Below are positions 1 to 11,939 of a stretch of 64,000 nt of DNA, piece by piece. The notes beneath the pieces are model-generated. The model ran no database searches, was not told the DNA's origin, and was given only the letters and a program-made list of their open reading frames with translations. Every line of letters begins with the position of its first letter. Within the stretch, counting starts at the first letter, position 1. The DNA comes from Ctenosaura bakeri. Lineage: Eukaryota > Chordata > Lepidosauria > Squamata > Iguanidae. A program made the translations under genes and the position numbers. The stretch spans positions 186,001 to 250,000 of the forward strand of contig CAOLHI010001823.1 of the NCBI GenBank assembly GCA_948474755.1. Direction: 5' to 3'.

Positions 1-547
1 CTTCAAAGAAAGCAAGGTTTCTAAATACAGCAAGGTTTATATAAGGGCATCTCTGAAGGCATAGCTCACATTCCTGGTAGACAAAACTGACTGGACTGCA
101 ACTGCCTGCGTTAATTCTGCTTACATTGTTGGAGCATGGTTATAAGTCTTTGGGAGCAAGATTAAAGATGGCGGCCTAGTCTCTTAAGAGAATGTGCCTT
201 GATTTAGAAAGTGATTTACCAATCCAAATTTGTAAGATTGCGGTGGAAGTGTTTTCTTCTTCTGTCTCAAAAATGTACACATATTTCTTAAGGTAAATAC
301 TCAGGCAGTCTGAAAACAGATTTTTAATAGCAGAAGTGGAAGTAGAAGTGTCCTCACTTTTAATTTAAAAGTAAATATGCTTATGTAATCTTTAGTCAAG
401 GAAAAACTGTGTGTGGGTGTGAATAAGTACATGTGCAGACATGTACAGGTAGCTGGATCTGAAATCAGTTTAATATGAAACAAAATTCATTCCTAGTTCC
501 CCAAAGTAGATATCAGAGGCTGTATTTGCACTGAAGTAACTGGTGCA

Positions 548-774
548 CTAACAGCTAGTGTGGTATGGTGCTTTGTAGTGTTGGGGTAGGACCCTGGAGG
601 ACTAGGATTCAAATCCCTGCTCAACCGTAGAAGCTCACTCGGTGACGTTGGGAAAAGTCACAGTTTTTCAGCCTAAACTTGTAGGCAAATGCTCTGAATA
701 AATCTTGCCAAAGATCCTATGATAGATTCACCATATGTTGGAGTCAATTTGAAGTCATGTAACAACAACAGTAA
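548..774 (+). repeat. tRNA-derived CORE/MIR-like SINE, sense orientation
   Basis: A box-B-like GATTCAAATCC near 610 is followed by a core resembling GACGTTGGGAAAAGTCAC, an AAATCTTGCCAAAGATCCTA block, and an ACAACAACA tail. Copies of the same family recur at 11940-12165 and 22765-22905 (both reversed), 21740-21885 (3' part) and 51065-51275. Confidence 0.65.
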
Positions 775-780
775 ATGGTG

Positions 781-846
781 AATCATAGAATCATAGAAAT
801 CTAGAGTTGGAAGAGACCACACAGGCCATCCAGTCCAACCCCCTGC
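781..846 (-). repeat. CR1 LINE 3' terminus, short fragment
   Basis: The sequence begins AATCATAGAATCATAG, the reverse complement of the octamer tail of CR1, and continues with TTGGAAGAGACCACACAGG and CATCCAGTCCAACCCC, the standard CR1 3' UTR end. It lies in a MTCH2 intron. Confidence 0.75.
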
Positions 847-1159
847 ACTTGTCCTCTAATAACCAGTGTTTGTACTGTGGCTGTGTGCAATGTTCATAGC
901 TTTCATTTTTACCTATGGGGCCATCAGAATATGTGGTGTACTTTACAGAATTCATAAATAAAGACAGATCTGTCCTTGTCCCCAAGAAGCTTACAGTTTT
1001 AGATAACCAATAAGAAAGGCAATGGAGTAAGTGTGGTAAGACTGGGAGTGAAGAAAGAATGCAGTTCAGTAGCTTATGTTTAACACTTGACAGCAGTTCA
1101 GAATAAGAACTGGGGTGAAATGACATGGACTTATACTCTTCTTTTTTCCTTCTATCTAG

Positions 1160-1186
1160 CATTGCCAGGAGGCTGACCAAGCAGAG
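1160..1186 (+). CDS. MTCH2: MTCH2 coding exon (HCQEADQAE)
   Basis: A 27-base exon of nine whole codons, phase 0 at both ends, between a pyrimidine-rich tract ending in CTAG and a GTATGC donor. It encodes the short loop that reads HYQESDKGE in mammals. It is the first MTCH2 exon I can find in the window. Confidence 0.88.
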
Positions 1187-4100
1187 GTATGCTGGTGCTA
1201 GGTTCTATACATGAGTTCCTTCTCCTTTGCCCTGTAATTCAGTTGCTGCTTTTTATGTGTACAGGGAGATCTCTGGTCTGTATTGCCCTGTTATGTGGAG
1301 CAGTGCAGTGGAAGTGCACCCTGTGGAAAGTGGGAGGATCTGCCGAATATATCTGACCCCAAATTATGAAACTGAAACCTAATAGAATAGCCAGGTGCTT
1401 TGTGCAGCCATCCTGTGCCTTCTGAAGTTGACTTTTAAAAATGGTTTTTCTCCAGGAACCGGGGAGCAGTCGAAAGGAATCTGGGTCTTCTCTGGATCAA
1501 GTTATTAAGGAGGTAAGATGATTTGCCAAGGGACAAGCTGGATGTGAATGAATTAGATTTTTACACTCCTGGGAACAGAGCATGCCAGAGAGCAGTCTAT
1601 TCACTTACCGGACAGATTTGGTCCACATGAGGCTAAGAGGTCCATTCAGCATAGTTCAGCATCCTTTATGATAGATATTGTGACCTGCATTTTCCTTGGG
1701 GAGTTGTAGTATATGACTGTATCTCCTCTGTAGGCTGTTGTGCCACATTAGATTAGTGAAGTGCCTGATGAAGGTGGAAGCAGGGCCATTATAATACCGA
1801 GGTGCATTGCATCTCCATTAATTCGGCAGTTAGACAGAATGTCCCCCCAGACAGTGTTTGGAGAAGACTTTGTCCCCATTGTGAGAATGACCAAAGTGCA
1901 GTTTTGTGTTTTTGTCTACATCACAGAATCTTAAGAGTTGGAAGGGGCCATAAGGGCCCTCTGGTTCAACCCCCTGACATTCAGGAATACACAGCTGCAG
2001 CACTTCTGAAATATGCCAATCCAACCTCTGTTTAAAAGACCCCAAAGAAGGAGAGTCCACCACTCTGCAAGGGAGTCTATTCCACTGTTGACCAGCTTTT
2101 CCAGTAAAGAAATGTTCTTAATGTTTAGGTGGAATCTTTTGTAATTTGAACCCATTGGTTTGTTTTCTAGTCTCTGGAGCAGCAAAAAACAAGCTTTCTC
2201 TATCTTCTATGTGAAATCACTTCAGATATTTATCATGTCATCTCTCAGGCTTCTCTTCTGCAAGCTAAAAATAAGGCTGAATAATATCACTGATTTGGGG
2301 CAAAATTCAAGGTTATAGTTAAATTTGGTCCCTTCAATGGTATACCTTCTTGTAGTCTATTGGCTTTGCCCCATATTGGTGAATGGAGGATGAGAAGGCT
2401 GGCTTACACCATGCTAAATATCTCTTCCCTAGTTCTGTACTCTTGGAGTAGTGTGCTTGTGGAATATCCTTTGCTTTCTTTTAATTCTGTAGGACTTGCT
2501 TACAAGTGCGGAAATACCAAGCTTGAATCTCTTAATTCTCTGGAACAGTTGTACTTGTTGCCTTCTCCTTGGAAGGATGAGTAGCATCAGTCTAGCAGAG
2601 AAGTGTTGTTGGATTATCATTTGATGCTATAATGTTGAAGCAAGCATCCAGTTCATTCTTTGGCAAAATTGACTGCAAGGGCTTTTAGGCTTCTGAATGA
2701 AATGCAAAATGTCTGCAAATTGTTTTAATGGGTGCATGCATCCAGTTACAGCGACCCTAGGACTCCAGGAGTCAGGCAGCTAGATGGATCCCTTCCTGGG
2801 TAGTACTGTGAGCAATGCACTGCACTGTCTGTCAGTTCGTGGGATGCTAATAGATCAAGAGGCTATTTCTAAATAATCCATAACCTGCTGCGATACTTCA
2901 TTTGGTTGAGATTAGTTTTGGTCTAAAGACAAATTATAAATCCATTTTAACTGCATACTAACTACAAAGTGCATCTTCTTAAGACTAATGCTTCAGATTG
3001 TAATCCGTGCTACTCAACAATCATTGGCTAGTATCCTCATGTTAGCTTAACTCTGGGTTAGCAGTGAGTTGTGCCACTGTAAGTTATTACTTTGAACGTT
3101 ACACAGCAGTAGTTTTCAAGGTGAGTGGGGAAGCAGAAGAGAAAACTATACCATTCATCAGAAAAACGTATCCTGAGCAGCTCAGGAGCTGACAGAGCAG
3201 CTTTCCCTCTTGTCAGAAAAGCCATTCCTTCCCCCATGTGGACCAGTGGCCATTTTACCCCTGTTGTTGTTATGCTGTCTTTGCAAGTATTACGCCGATA
3301 TAGTTACACTGGCCAGCAGGATTGCAGGTGTTGAATATTTAAGTGAGAACCTGGTCAGACAGGGAACATAGTTGCCCTTTTAATTGGGGTGAGCAACCTT
3401 GGAAGGTCAAGTGGCAATTTTTGCTCTTCTCCAGACTTACTGAATTGAATCTCAAAAAACAACAAAAAATTTCATCCAAAAAAGAAAAAGAAAGGCATAT
3501 CATGCTCCCAGAAGTTTTCAGGGGGCACAGTTGGCCATTTGCTTCCTCCCAGACCTGTTTTAGGCCAGGAAAGACATTTTTTTTAAAAAGCAGGAAATAT
3601 GCAGATGGTTATAAAACCATAAGTAGCTCATTGATACTCTCCTCCACCAGGCTTCTGGGGTATTGTTTGGCAGTGTTTGCTTGAAAGTTCTTTGCTGCAG
3701 GTAGAGCAGGCCAGTCCTCACTGTTTTGCCCACCCATACTGTAAATCTTGTTGTTTCCTTGGAGATCCTTTCTGCTGATGTTTTTGCAATTTCTTTTAAT
3801 CTTAGACTACTCAAGAGATGATTGCACGTTCTGCTGCTACGCTAGTCACCCACCCGTTTCATGGTATGTATCTAACTGTAGCCTTTTGGCTGCTGCCAGT
3901 ATAAAACTACCACTTAGGTGGAGGAGAATTGTTCTTGTCATTGCTGTTAGTTGCTTGCCAGGGAAAGAAAAGAGAGAAAAGTTGTTGCCTGCCCCTTCCT
4001 TGCTCTGTTCTTGTCCCTTCAGGCCCACTGCTGTATGAGCTTGGGAGACTAATCTCATTCATGGTTGGCAGTGAATGTTTTGATATTTATTTTAAAAACT

Positions 4101-7100
4101 TAATCAGACAGCTTAAAACTACTTAGATAGAGAAGCAGCCCTTTATGGCTCAAAAGCTTGCTTAATAAGGGAGGCTGTGACTAGCTTATAGAAAGCTGCT
4201 AAAGAAGGGACTCAGATAAGCCTTTTTTTGGAGGGGGTTCCAGTACCTGGGTGCAACCACCGGAAAAAAAAAGTACTCTCACTTTCCACTGGGCATATTA
4301 TTGGTGCCAGTGGGACACGTTAGGGCCTCTGATGGTGATCTCAATACTCAAGTAAACCACTCACTCACCCACACCTTTCATAGTACCTTCATATATCTTA
4401 CTCCCAAACCATGAAGTGCTGTAAAGGTTATCACTGAGTGGGAAATTAAGTGCAAGCTAGTATAATTGTTTCAGGAAGGCGGGGTTAGGATTCATGTGGA
4501 CCTCCAGATGTTGGACTGTAGTTCTGGTCAACATAGCTTGTGATGTGGAATGTTAAGAGTTGCCGTTCAACAACATCTGGAGAATTTCCCAGTTCCCATC
4601 CTTCCTGTAAGAGAATTGTGTGTTCCCTATATGCAACCTTTCTTAACAAACTAGCTATAGCATTTTAAACCAAGTTAATTTCTGAGCATCTTCAAAGGCA
4701 ATCTTATACAGAACACATTGCAGTAATCACAGCATAAGGTGATCAAGGTGTCTATCACTATGATTAGATCTGTGGTATCTAGGAATGGATGTAGTTGGCA
4801 TACAAGACTCAATTGGCAAAGGCCATCATGGCCACAGTCAGCACCTTGCTACCTAAGGTCAAAGAACTCCCAAAATACAGACCTGATTGTTTTTTTAAAG
4901 AAAGAGCTACACTGTACAGTGCTGGTTCTTGCATCATCTGTACTAACCAGAAGCAGTTTTGTCTTGGCTGGATTGCTTTAATTACAAGAGTGATTTAGGC
5001 TCATGAAGCAGTATACTTCTGTGTTAGCCTTAGTGGAGAGAGGACAGTAGGGAAGATCTCTGTTGTTGATGATATTTGTTCACCCTTTCCTTGTCCTTTA
5101 GTGATCACATTGAGGTGTATGGTGCAGTTCATTGGCAGAGAGACCAAGTACAGGTATGTGGATCTTTGATAACTATCTTCATTTGGGGTTTAACCTACAG
5201 ATTGACAGAACTGGCAAAATCAGAAATAGTCCAAGAGGCAAATAGTCTGTGTAACCCCATTTCCTGCTGTCTGTGTTGACTTTGGAAATGGAAATGAAGC
5301 ATCACTTGTTTAGTAACTTGATTAATTTCTTTCTATATCTTTCAGTGGAGTGTTCAGTTCTTTTGTCACGATTTACCGGGAAGAAGGCATCTTGGGGTTC
5401 TTTGCGTGAGTACTTTGCTGGGTGGATAGCTGCCATGTATCCATGCCATGGTGGACAGCTGGGCTCTGCAGAGTGTGCATACAGAGTGAATATTGTGCTT
5501 ATGAGTGCCAGTTTATTGGTGGGTGTGAGCATTGAGGAGGGGCTAGTTGTGTCATGCCAAGAACTTTTGGGGGGTGTCTTGTTGGCCACATGATAGACCA
5601 TAATCCTGCCTCCCATCCTGTAGGTACAGACAAAGTTCCTCTCCTTTGCAGTGGAAGAAACGTGTCCTGGGAGTGGGGGAACCCCACCTCTTTTTTTTTC
5701 CTCCTAGCAATCTGCTTTCCTTTTCACTTGCCAAGTGTTCTTTTTCAGGGGCCTTATTCCTCGCCTGCTTGGGGACATCCTGTCCTTGTGGCTCTGTAAC
5801 ATGTTGGCCTACCTCATCAATACCTATGCACTGGAGAATGGAGTAAGTGTACTACTGCTGTGTGTAATGTACAGTGTGAGCCATGGAATGCTACTCTCAG
5901 ATAGGCTGGTGCAATCAGTACACCCTCGGATCCTAGTATGTTTGTCCTTGTGGGTGGGCCTTATTCTACTCCTGCTGCAGTGACCTCCCAAGTATCTATA
6001 AACTAGAACAGCCTTGTTGTTTTTGCAGTGATGTGTTGCTACCATAATTGGGTCTAGTACTTCCTCTTTGGGAATTTCTTAACAAGCAAAATTAACTCAT
6101 TTGAAATTTGCTGTGAGACTAGAATTAGGATGGGGTTGAGAATGACTGCTGCTTATGGAGGGACAGGATTCTCTTAATTGGTTTCTTTTCTTTCTAGGTC
6201 TCCACAATGTCTGAGATGAAGAGTTATTCTCAGGCTGTCACTGGAGTGAGTATACAGTGGTATTCTGTTTCCTTGGGTTGCGGGAAAGAGTGTTGTGAGA
6301 AGATGACTGGCAGCCTTGATGACTCATTTTCATACTTACGATCTAGAAGTGGATGTTAGTCCTCATAGAAGTAAAGAGAGCTGCTAACAGCATCCTGACC
6401 AAGATGCTTTGTAGTCTTGAGACTTTTGGACCGCTGCCCAGTATTAGGAAACATTTATCTGTTCCCTGCTGACATCATACTATGTCTGAGGTTTGATCTG
6501 CCATCTTATTCCTTGGCTTTCTTCCACAGTCAATGCAAGTTCGCATCCAGGTCAGAAATTCCATTGGAATAGATCTGTTCCATCTTAGCTTTTCTCCAGC
6601 AAAGGATATGTGCTATGCAGCAGTAGGATGACTGCAAAATTGGCTCTAGTTCCAAGAAGTTCTGGAAAACTGAATACTCTTTCCATTAATAAGCTTGCTC
6701 TGTGTACTTGCAGTTCTTCGCCAGTATGCTGACGTACCCCTTTGTACTTGTTTCAAACCTGATGGCCATTAATAGCTGTGGGTAAGTGCAAAGTTTCTTT
6801 TCTCTAACAGGTTTTTTGAGTTCATGGGTTAAAATGTACATATAGTCCAGTCCAAGTATGTCTTTATTTTTCAATTCCTTTTCCTTCTTAAGACAGTGAG
6901 AGTTTTAGAACGCAGTGTATCTTCCAGTTATATCCTCCTTGTTTTCAGCAGCTGCTCTTGGGAATGTTGGTCCAGCTGCCCACAGAGCTAGAAAAAAAGC
7001 TTCTTCAATTTTCTCTAGGTGGTAATTGGAAAGTCTCCTAGAATAACTCTTAAGGTTTTAATTTAAAATTTCAGTGGTCAAAGAGCCATTCCTTTAATGT

Positions 7101-9871
7101 GCCCTGCCTATATCCAAAATAGTTGTGGGCAGAAAAGCAGCTCAAGACTTCTAAAAATGCAAATGCATGAAGTTAAAAGTTTGCTGGATTTGAATCTTGT
7201 TGGCAACTGCAGATCCAGTAAATCTTTACAAACTATTGCAGACTCCAAAGTATATTCCATAAACTACCCTCCCCTTGCCAAAGTGAAGAAATTAGAAAAA
7301 CATGTAATGAGTTGGCTACCTGCCACAGGAAGATGGGCTTTAGAGTTCTTGTTGGCATCACAGCTATCCAGTAGCATGAAATAGTTGATTTATGTTGGTG
7401 ATCTTGTTTGCAAGTGTGAGGAAGGGAGAAGATATGAAAGCTGGGAACAGACAGAGGGAGTGAATTTTTCTCTGTTGCTAATCTGCTTGTACAGTCTGCA
7501 CCATATAAAACTTGGGAGCCCATCTTCTGTGAACCTCACCCTGGAGGGCATGCACTCCAGTCTAGGAACCCCATTTATCCAGCCGTGAGGAATTTGGTCA
7601 TCAGCTGGGGATAGTGGGACTAGAATTAGTTTGGAGACCCAGTTCCACCAGTGACTGTGAGAGAATGCTGGACCCCAACAGGGAAATTGCTGGGATGCTT
7701 TCTCTTATACTATTAGTTCCAGTAGGTCTCATGCAAGATTTGGAACTATAGCCAGTTCTTGCATAGAACAAACCAGGATATATTTTTACCTGGTGCTCAC
7801 TTCTTTCTTATCCAGATTTATTTTATTAGATAACTAATGGATATTAGTGCTTACTTTATAAATTAATAACAAAGAAAGAGGAAACAGTGATTCTTTCCAC
7901 TATACAAGGGATTCAGATGCTGGTATACACACCTCTCCATCCATTAGAAAGCAGGTTGCTGAAAATTCTCACTTGTGTTTCTTAATTCAGAAATAATCCC
8001 TGTCTATCATACAAGTTTTTTTCTTTTTCTTATGGCCACTCTGTTGCCACCCTAGCTTATCTGATAAAAATGTAGATGTAAAATGTTTTTTACATATTTA
8101 ATGCTGGGGACCAGCAGTTTTTTCTCAGTGTGTTAGGGACTGGTATGATATCTGTACCTTTGAGTTACAATTATTTCTTTGTTTCCTGGAAATGTCAGAG
8201 ACTAGCAAGTGATAGCTCATGGACTGGCACTGGTCCACATACTACCTCTTCAAGTATCACTGTTGTAAACTGTGAATTGTCTTAAAGAGTGAGCCTTGCT
8301 GGCTCAGCACAGATGTCTGCCTAGGCTGATACTCCTTTAGATGCAATTCACAAGGAGGCAATGAAACAAGCAGCTGTTCCTTCTTTCTTGTCTCCAACCT
8401 TTGATATTCATAGAGATCCTGCCCATAAACATGGGAACTCCACTCAGCCATAACATCAATTAAATGTTGTATGATGACCTATTTCTGTTTGCTGGTCTTG
8501 AAGGCAGGGCCAGTCAGTTTCACTGTGATAACTCTCTCCATTGCCTACCACCAACATCCTATTTTTATAAGAAGGAGAGAAGAGTTTCCTTCCATTTTCT
8601 CTGCATCTCTGTTCATTCCCTCCACATGTATAATATGACATACATTATGCATAGTTCAGTCTGAATTTCCTTTAGAACAGGAGATGTTGCTCTAGTTGTT
8701 GCATTTGGGCAACTGCATTATAAGTAGGCTTGAGTCTAGAAATCTGGCGCTCAAGCATACAGTTCAACTGGAGTGTGACTGATGAGCCATTTTAATACAG
8801 CCTTGTTCTCTGCTGTTTCCCAGGCTTGCTGGTGGCCTCCCCCCTTATGCGCCAGCTTATAGCTCCTGGTTGCACTGCTGGAGCCAGCTGCAGAGGGAGG
8901 TATGTTGGAATTGTCTTGTCTTTCCTTAGACAAGACTGTTATTTTTTCTTAGGCATGGGTTCTGAAACAATTGATGACGCAGAGTTCCTTTTTCTCGCTC
9001 ATTCTAAGTGATCTGTCAAGAGGACTCAGAAAGGTGGATTTGGCAGGCTGTCCAGCATAAATGCCAGACGTAACTGGGTGGTTTGGATTCTATATGTATG
9101 TTTTATAGTGCCCTCTTCCTCTTCTGGATGTATTCCAGCTCTCATCCCAGGCCCCAGTGTTTTAGGGAGTGGGCTAAGCCAGTCCATTAAAGGGCCAATC
9201 AGTGATGCACAGTTTACGGGTGTGTCTTACCCTGTTACAGCTATAGTCTCAGAATAGCAGTCTCCTTTTTGGGGAGGAGATATGAACTGGAAGGTATAGA
9301 AATTGTTTGTGGACAGTTGTGGGGCTGATTTATCTGCAGAAATGGTTATGGTACAAGGCTTCTTGGATTGGCTGTACCAATACATTATTGGTTTGGGTGC
9401 TGCTGTGAAAGTGCTTAGCTTAACCTCCTGCATGCTTTATCTGTGTGATATGACTGATGGCAAGGCTCTTTTTATACAAATGACTCACCGTGAGAATTCT
9501 GGGGTGGCACAGTCCCCTCCCCCAACTCTGTCATGTCAGTTTCTCCACAGTCAAGCTATCAATAGGGCTTAAATGAGTGGGAAATGAGTCTGGGTTGTTG
9601 CTACAGACTGGGGAGGCAATGGTCTGTTTGGAACTGAGTGTTTTCAGCACTGCCAGAGCTGTCCCAGAATGCTACAGATTTGTATCCAGAAGGTTTTGCT
9701 GTGGTGGAGCTGGTGGCCCCTCTGGTCTCAGCTTCTCTTTCTCCTAAACTACCTCACTTTCTTTCTTTTTTTTTACTTATTCAGGGCAACATGAGCAGAG
9801 GGAACAGTCTGTTTTTCCGGAAGGTGCCTGCAGGGAAGCGGTACGTGTGGGAGGAGAAGAGATTTTACTGA
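1160..9871 (+). CDS. MTCH2: MTCH2 (mitochondrial carrier homolog 2), 3' ten coding exons, partial gene
   Basis: Ten exons with GT/AG borders join in one frame: 1160-1186, 1456-1512, 3806-3863, 5102-5153, 5346-5405, 5749-5842, 6198-6245, 6714-6781, 8824-8899 and 9785-9871. They give 208 residues plus TGA, matching the C-terminal two thirds of the roughly 300-residue vertebrate protein. Recognisable blocks are THPFH, VQFIGRETKY, IYREEGILGFFAG, PRLLGDILSLWLCN, MLTYPFVLVSNLMA and GNMSRGNSLFFRKVP. The pattern fits MTCH2 rather than its paralogue MTCH1, for example in the KSYSQAVTG and GNMSRGNSL segments. The family is a divergent SLC25 solute-carrier fold in the mitochondrial outer membrane. It acts as an insertase for alpha-helical tail-anchored proteins and as a tBID receptor. 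The N-terminal exons lie before base 1. The extreme C-terminus is unusual (see findings). The call is very secure. Confidence 0.97.
1456..1512 (+). CDS. MTCH2: MTCH2 coding exon (EPGSSRKESGSSLDQVIKE)
   Basis: A 57-base, phase 0/0 exon bounded by TCCAG and GTAAGA. The C-terminal LDQVIKE is the conserved start of the second carrier-like repeat. The Ser-rich first half is the variable linker. Confidence 0.93.
1921..2285 (-). repeat. CR1 LINE 3' UTR fragment
   Basis: Antisense CR1 3' UTR: TCACAGAATCTTAAGAGTTGG, then GGCCCTCTGGTTCAACCCCCTG, then the AACCTCTGTTTAAAAG region and TCTGGAGCAGCAAAAAACAAGC. It lines up block for block with the longer copy at 24062-25230. It lies in the MTCH2 intron between exons 1456-1512 and 3806-3863. 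Confidence 0.72.
2286..3805. other. MTCH2 intron sequence
   Basis: Intronic DNA after the CR1 fragment. I see no exon, RNA gene or well-defined repeat here; the longer open frames have no recognisable product. Confidence 0.6.
3806..3863 (+). CDS. MTCH2: MTCH2 coding exon (TTQEMIARSAATLVTHPFH)
   Basis: A 58-base exon with acceptor CTTAG and donor GTATGT, leaving one base of the next Val codon. It holds the ARSAATLVTHPFH helix, which corresponds to a carrier signature position (THPF instead of the classical PxD). Confidence 0.95.
4495..4605. repeat. Degenerate foldback MITE-like repeat in a MTCH2 intron
   Basis: CCTCCAGATGTTGGACTGTAG near the left end is mirrored by a CAACAACATCTGGAGAA end about 80 bases later. 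This gives a short inverted-repeat element. Related sequence appears near 39640-39735 and 63430-63520. Confidence 0.5.
5102..5153 (+). CDS. MTCH2: MTCH2 coding exon (VITLRCMVQFIGRETKY)
   Basis: A 52-base exon, acceptor TTTAG and donor GTATGT. It completes the split Val codon and carries the VQFIGRETKY matrix-loop motif. Confidence 0.95.
5346..5405 (+). CDS. MTCH2: MTCH2 coding exon (GVFSSFVTIYREEGILGFFA)
   Basis: A 60-base exon, acceptor TTCAG and donor GTGAGT, with both edge codons split. It encodes the conserved IYREEGILGFFAG carrier motif. Confidence 0.96.
5749..5842 (+). CDS. MTCH2: MTCH2 coding exon (GLIPRLLGDILSLWLCN...)
   Basis: A 94-base exon, acceptor TTCAG and donor GTAAGT. It encodes the most conserved membrane segment of MTCH2, PRLLGDILSLWLCN, followed by LAYLINTYALENG. 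Confidence 0.97.
6198..6245 (+). CDS. MTCH2: MTCH2 coding exon (VSTMSEMKSYSQAVTG)
   Basis: A 48-base exon, phase 0/0, acceptor CTAG and donor GTGAGT. MTCH1 has a longer, different segment here, so this exon separates the two paralogues. Confidence 0.95.
6714..6781 (+). CDS. MTCH2: MTCH2 coding exon (FFASMLTYPFVLVSNLMAINSC)
   Basis: A 68-base exon, acceptor GCAG and donor GTAAGT, with two bases of a Gly codon carried over. It encodes the third-repeat helix with the YPFVLVSNLMA motif. Confidence 0.96.
6782..8823. other. MTCH2 intron, about 2 kb
   Basis: Intron between the SNLMAINSC exon and the LAGGLPPYAP exon. No conserved coding segment, RNA gene or clear repeat was recognised. Confidence 0.6.
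8824..8899 (+). CDS. MTCH2: MTCH2 coding exon (LAGGLPPYAPAYSSWLHCW...)
   Basis: A 76-base exon, acceptor CCCAG and donor GTATGT. It encodes LPPYAP followed by SSWLHCWSQLQRE. Confidence 0.96.
8900..9784. other. Last MTCH2 intron
   Basis: It runs from the GTATGT donor at 8900 to a TTTTTTTTACTTATTCAG acceptor. I recognise nothing else in it. Confidence 0.6.
9785..9871 (+). CDS. MTCH2: MTCH2 terminal coding exon (GNMSRGNSLFFRKVP..., stop TGA)
   Basis: The acceptor is TTCAG after a long pyrimidine tract. The exon encodes the conserved GNMSRGNSLFFRKVP and then a charged tail ending EEKRFY before TGA at 9869-9871. Confidence 0.95.
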   Translation, partial: GNMSRGNSLFFRKVPAGKRYVWEEKRFY

Positions 9872-11165
9872 GTCCCGGGCCCCTTGTGGCTGCTCCAGAT
9901 GCACAGAAATGATGGCAGTGTGTTGATTTCTATACAGTTCTTTTTTTAAAAAAACAAACAATAATCATTTAATCTTGGGAAGTGGACTTGGCTATGAGCA
10001 TGACTTAATGAAACGGGTGTAAAGGGAGGTATGCTTGTGGGGAAGAATTTTTACTTTCATCTTTTAGATCAGTGGAGGGAGGTGGGGCAATTGATTGACA
10101 GAAAAAAAAGAAGAGCTGCCACTCTTGGATGAGGGGTTTGTGGAAATGGTGGCTTATGCTTTTTCTGTATGTGGGCAGGAAGGTGCTCTGTGGCAGAGGG
10201 CGTGCTCTCTTTCTTTCCCAGTGTTCTAATAGGACCGTATCTTCCTGGGACCATCCTATCCCTGGGCTACGATGGACTGGTGGTAAACTACTGTACTTCT
10301 CCTAGAAACAAAGATTCCAGATGGAATGGTGTTTCATTTAGTCCTGTGCATTTTATTCAGGGCTTCTAGATTAATTTAAGGAAGGAGGATCAGTATTTTT
10401 CTCCTGTCCCCTGGCAAGTCATTTTTTAGCTTTCATCCCTTCAAACGTAACTGAAATTCAGACTTGAAAAGCCTAGACTTTAAGCTACAAGTCCTGCTTG
10501 GCTGTGCTGCAAATTAAACCTTACCAGGGCTGATATGAGAAAATCAAGCACATATTCAGTCTCTAAGGAGATTGGAAGAGTTCCTCAAAACCCCTGGCCC
10601 ATCCAGCTGATGGGAATTTGACCTGTGATGGCCACCACAGGAAAAGGGTGTTTTTCTATAGTGCCAGATTCATGGCAAAGAGTTCTTGTGTAGCTCCGCA
10701 CCAGGAGGAGTTACTTCAGACATTCAAGAAGGAAAGATTGTGGCACTGGGGAGAAAACACCTATTTTCTCCCAGCTTTCTTGTGAGGAACTGCACGCAAA
10801 TGATTGGCACATAGTGATAACTGTGATCTTTCATTGACCTTTCTCTTGCCATTATAACATTCTGATCAGTCCTCAGTAGCTGAAGTACTGGAGCACTTTG
10901 GGAACATCTAGTTTTTATATGGAATTTCTGTGTAAGCAATCATCTTTGGAAATTGATACTCTGCCAGAGTAATTTGAAAAGTGTCAAATATAGTCCATTG
11001 GACCCAAGAGACTCTAAAAGAGTTGAATGTTTTTGATAAAATTGCTACTTGAAAGCATGATTATGAAATCACTGGCAGTGCTGAATGTGGCAGGTTGAAT
11101 CAGTATGCCCTTAGGAAAGCTCTATTAGCATTTTTCATGTTAATAAATTTGTAGACAGTGAATGT
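9872..11165 (+). other. MTCH2: Probable MTCH2 3' UTR with candidate polyadenylation signal at 11142-11147
   Basis: No coding signal follows the stop codon. The first AATAAA seen after it is at 11142-11147, which would give a 3' UTR of about 1.3 kb. The true end needs transcript data. Confidence 0.5.
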
Positions 11166-11939
11166 TTTGATTTAGACTTGTGTTATGGTCCAACCAGCCA
11201 GGTAATGGAAAAGAACTAAGTTCTCAGAGATGTCCTGGTTCTGCTGTCTAACTCTTCACTTTCTACCAGAAGCATCTTCTTTTTGTTCCCTTTTCTGGCA
11301 TGACTTAAAAAAACAATCTTCCAGCTGTGTTCCTTCATCCTAACCTCTCAACAAAATTAACTCATTACAAGAAACAGTGTTACCTGTAACATGTAAAGAG
11401 TAACAATGGTCCTTCTGCAAAGCAAAATAACTCCTACTATCATTACTTCTTTCATGGAACTGGTAATGTTTGTTCATTGCTTGGGGACAGGGGAGTGGGG
11501 TGAATGGATATTTCCCCCCAAATTTTAGGCCTTTTTCTTACTGCTTCAGTTGGGTTTTTAAAATAAACGCTTTGAAAGTAACAGTTAATGTAACAAGCAG
11601 TGGTGAACAGGATTGGAGGAAGAGGAATAATGGGGAAATAAATTAATGTGTAACAAGAGCAGCTCCTTTTTAAAAAATAAGCTCTGCCAGGAAGGAATTC
11701 TTTAAGGAAGGGAATTGTTTGCACTGTCTGTTTCTTTCTTTGAGGCTTACAGCCTTCAGGTGGGTATTTACATATTTTTCTTGTTTCAGTCTTTGTAGAA
11801 AGCAGTTCCATTCCCAGTAACGTTTTGCTCTTTTCTCAGGCTGAGATGAGCAATCTCCATCCGGAACTGGGATACAGTTCCTTTCAGCTCTCAGCAGGCT
11901 GCTGTGGGCTGACTTGAATTAAAATCCAGCAGTGTAGTT
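11166..11939. other. Intergenic sequence downstream of MTCH2
   Basis: No recognisable gene or repeat. The antisense open frame at 11452-11811 is low-complexity and matches no family I know. Confidence 0.5.

Noticed and set aside
160..180. AAGATGGCGGCC, resembling a translation-initiator (TISU) promoter element
   Set aside because: It lies inside a MTCH2 intron with no downstream frame and no CpG context.
791..1180. 129-codon antisense frame
   Set aside because: It crosses a CR1 fragment and a MTCH2 exon in reverse and has no known family.
1802..2185. Several overlapping short frames on both strands
   Set aside because: They fall in an antisense CR1 3' UTR.
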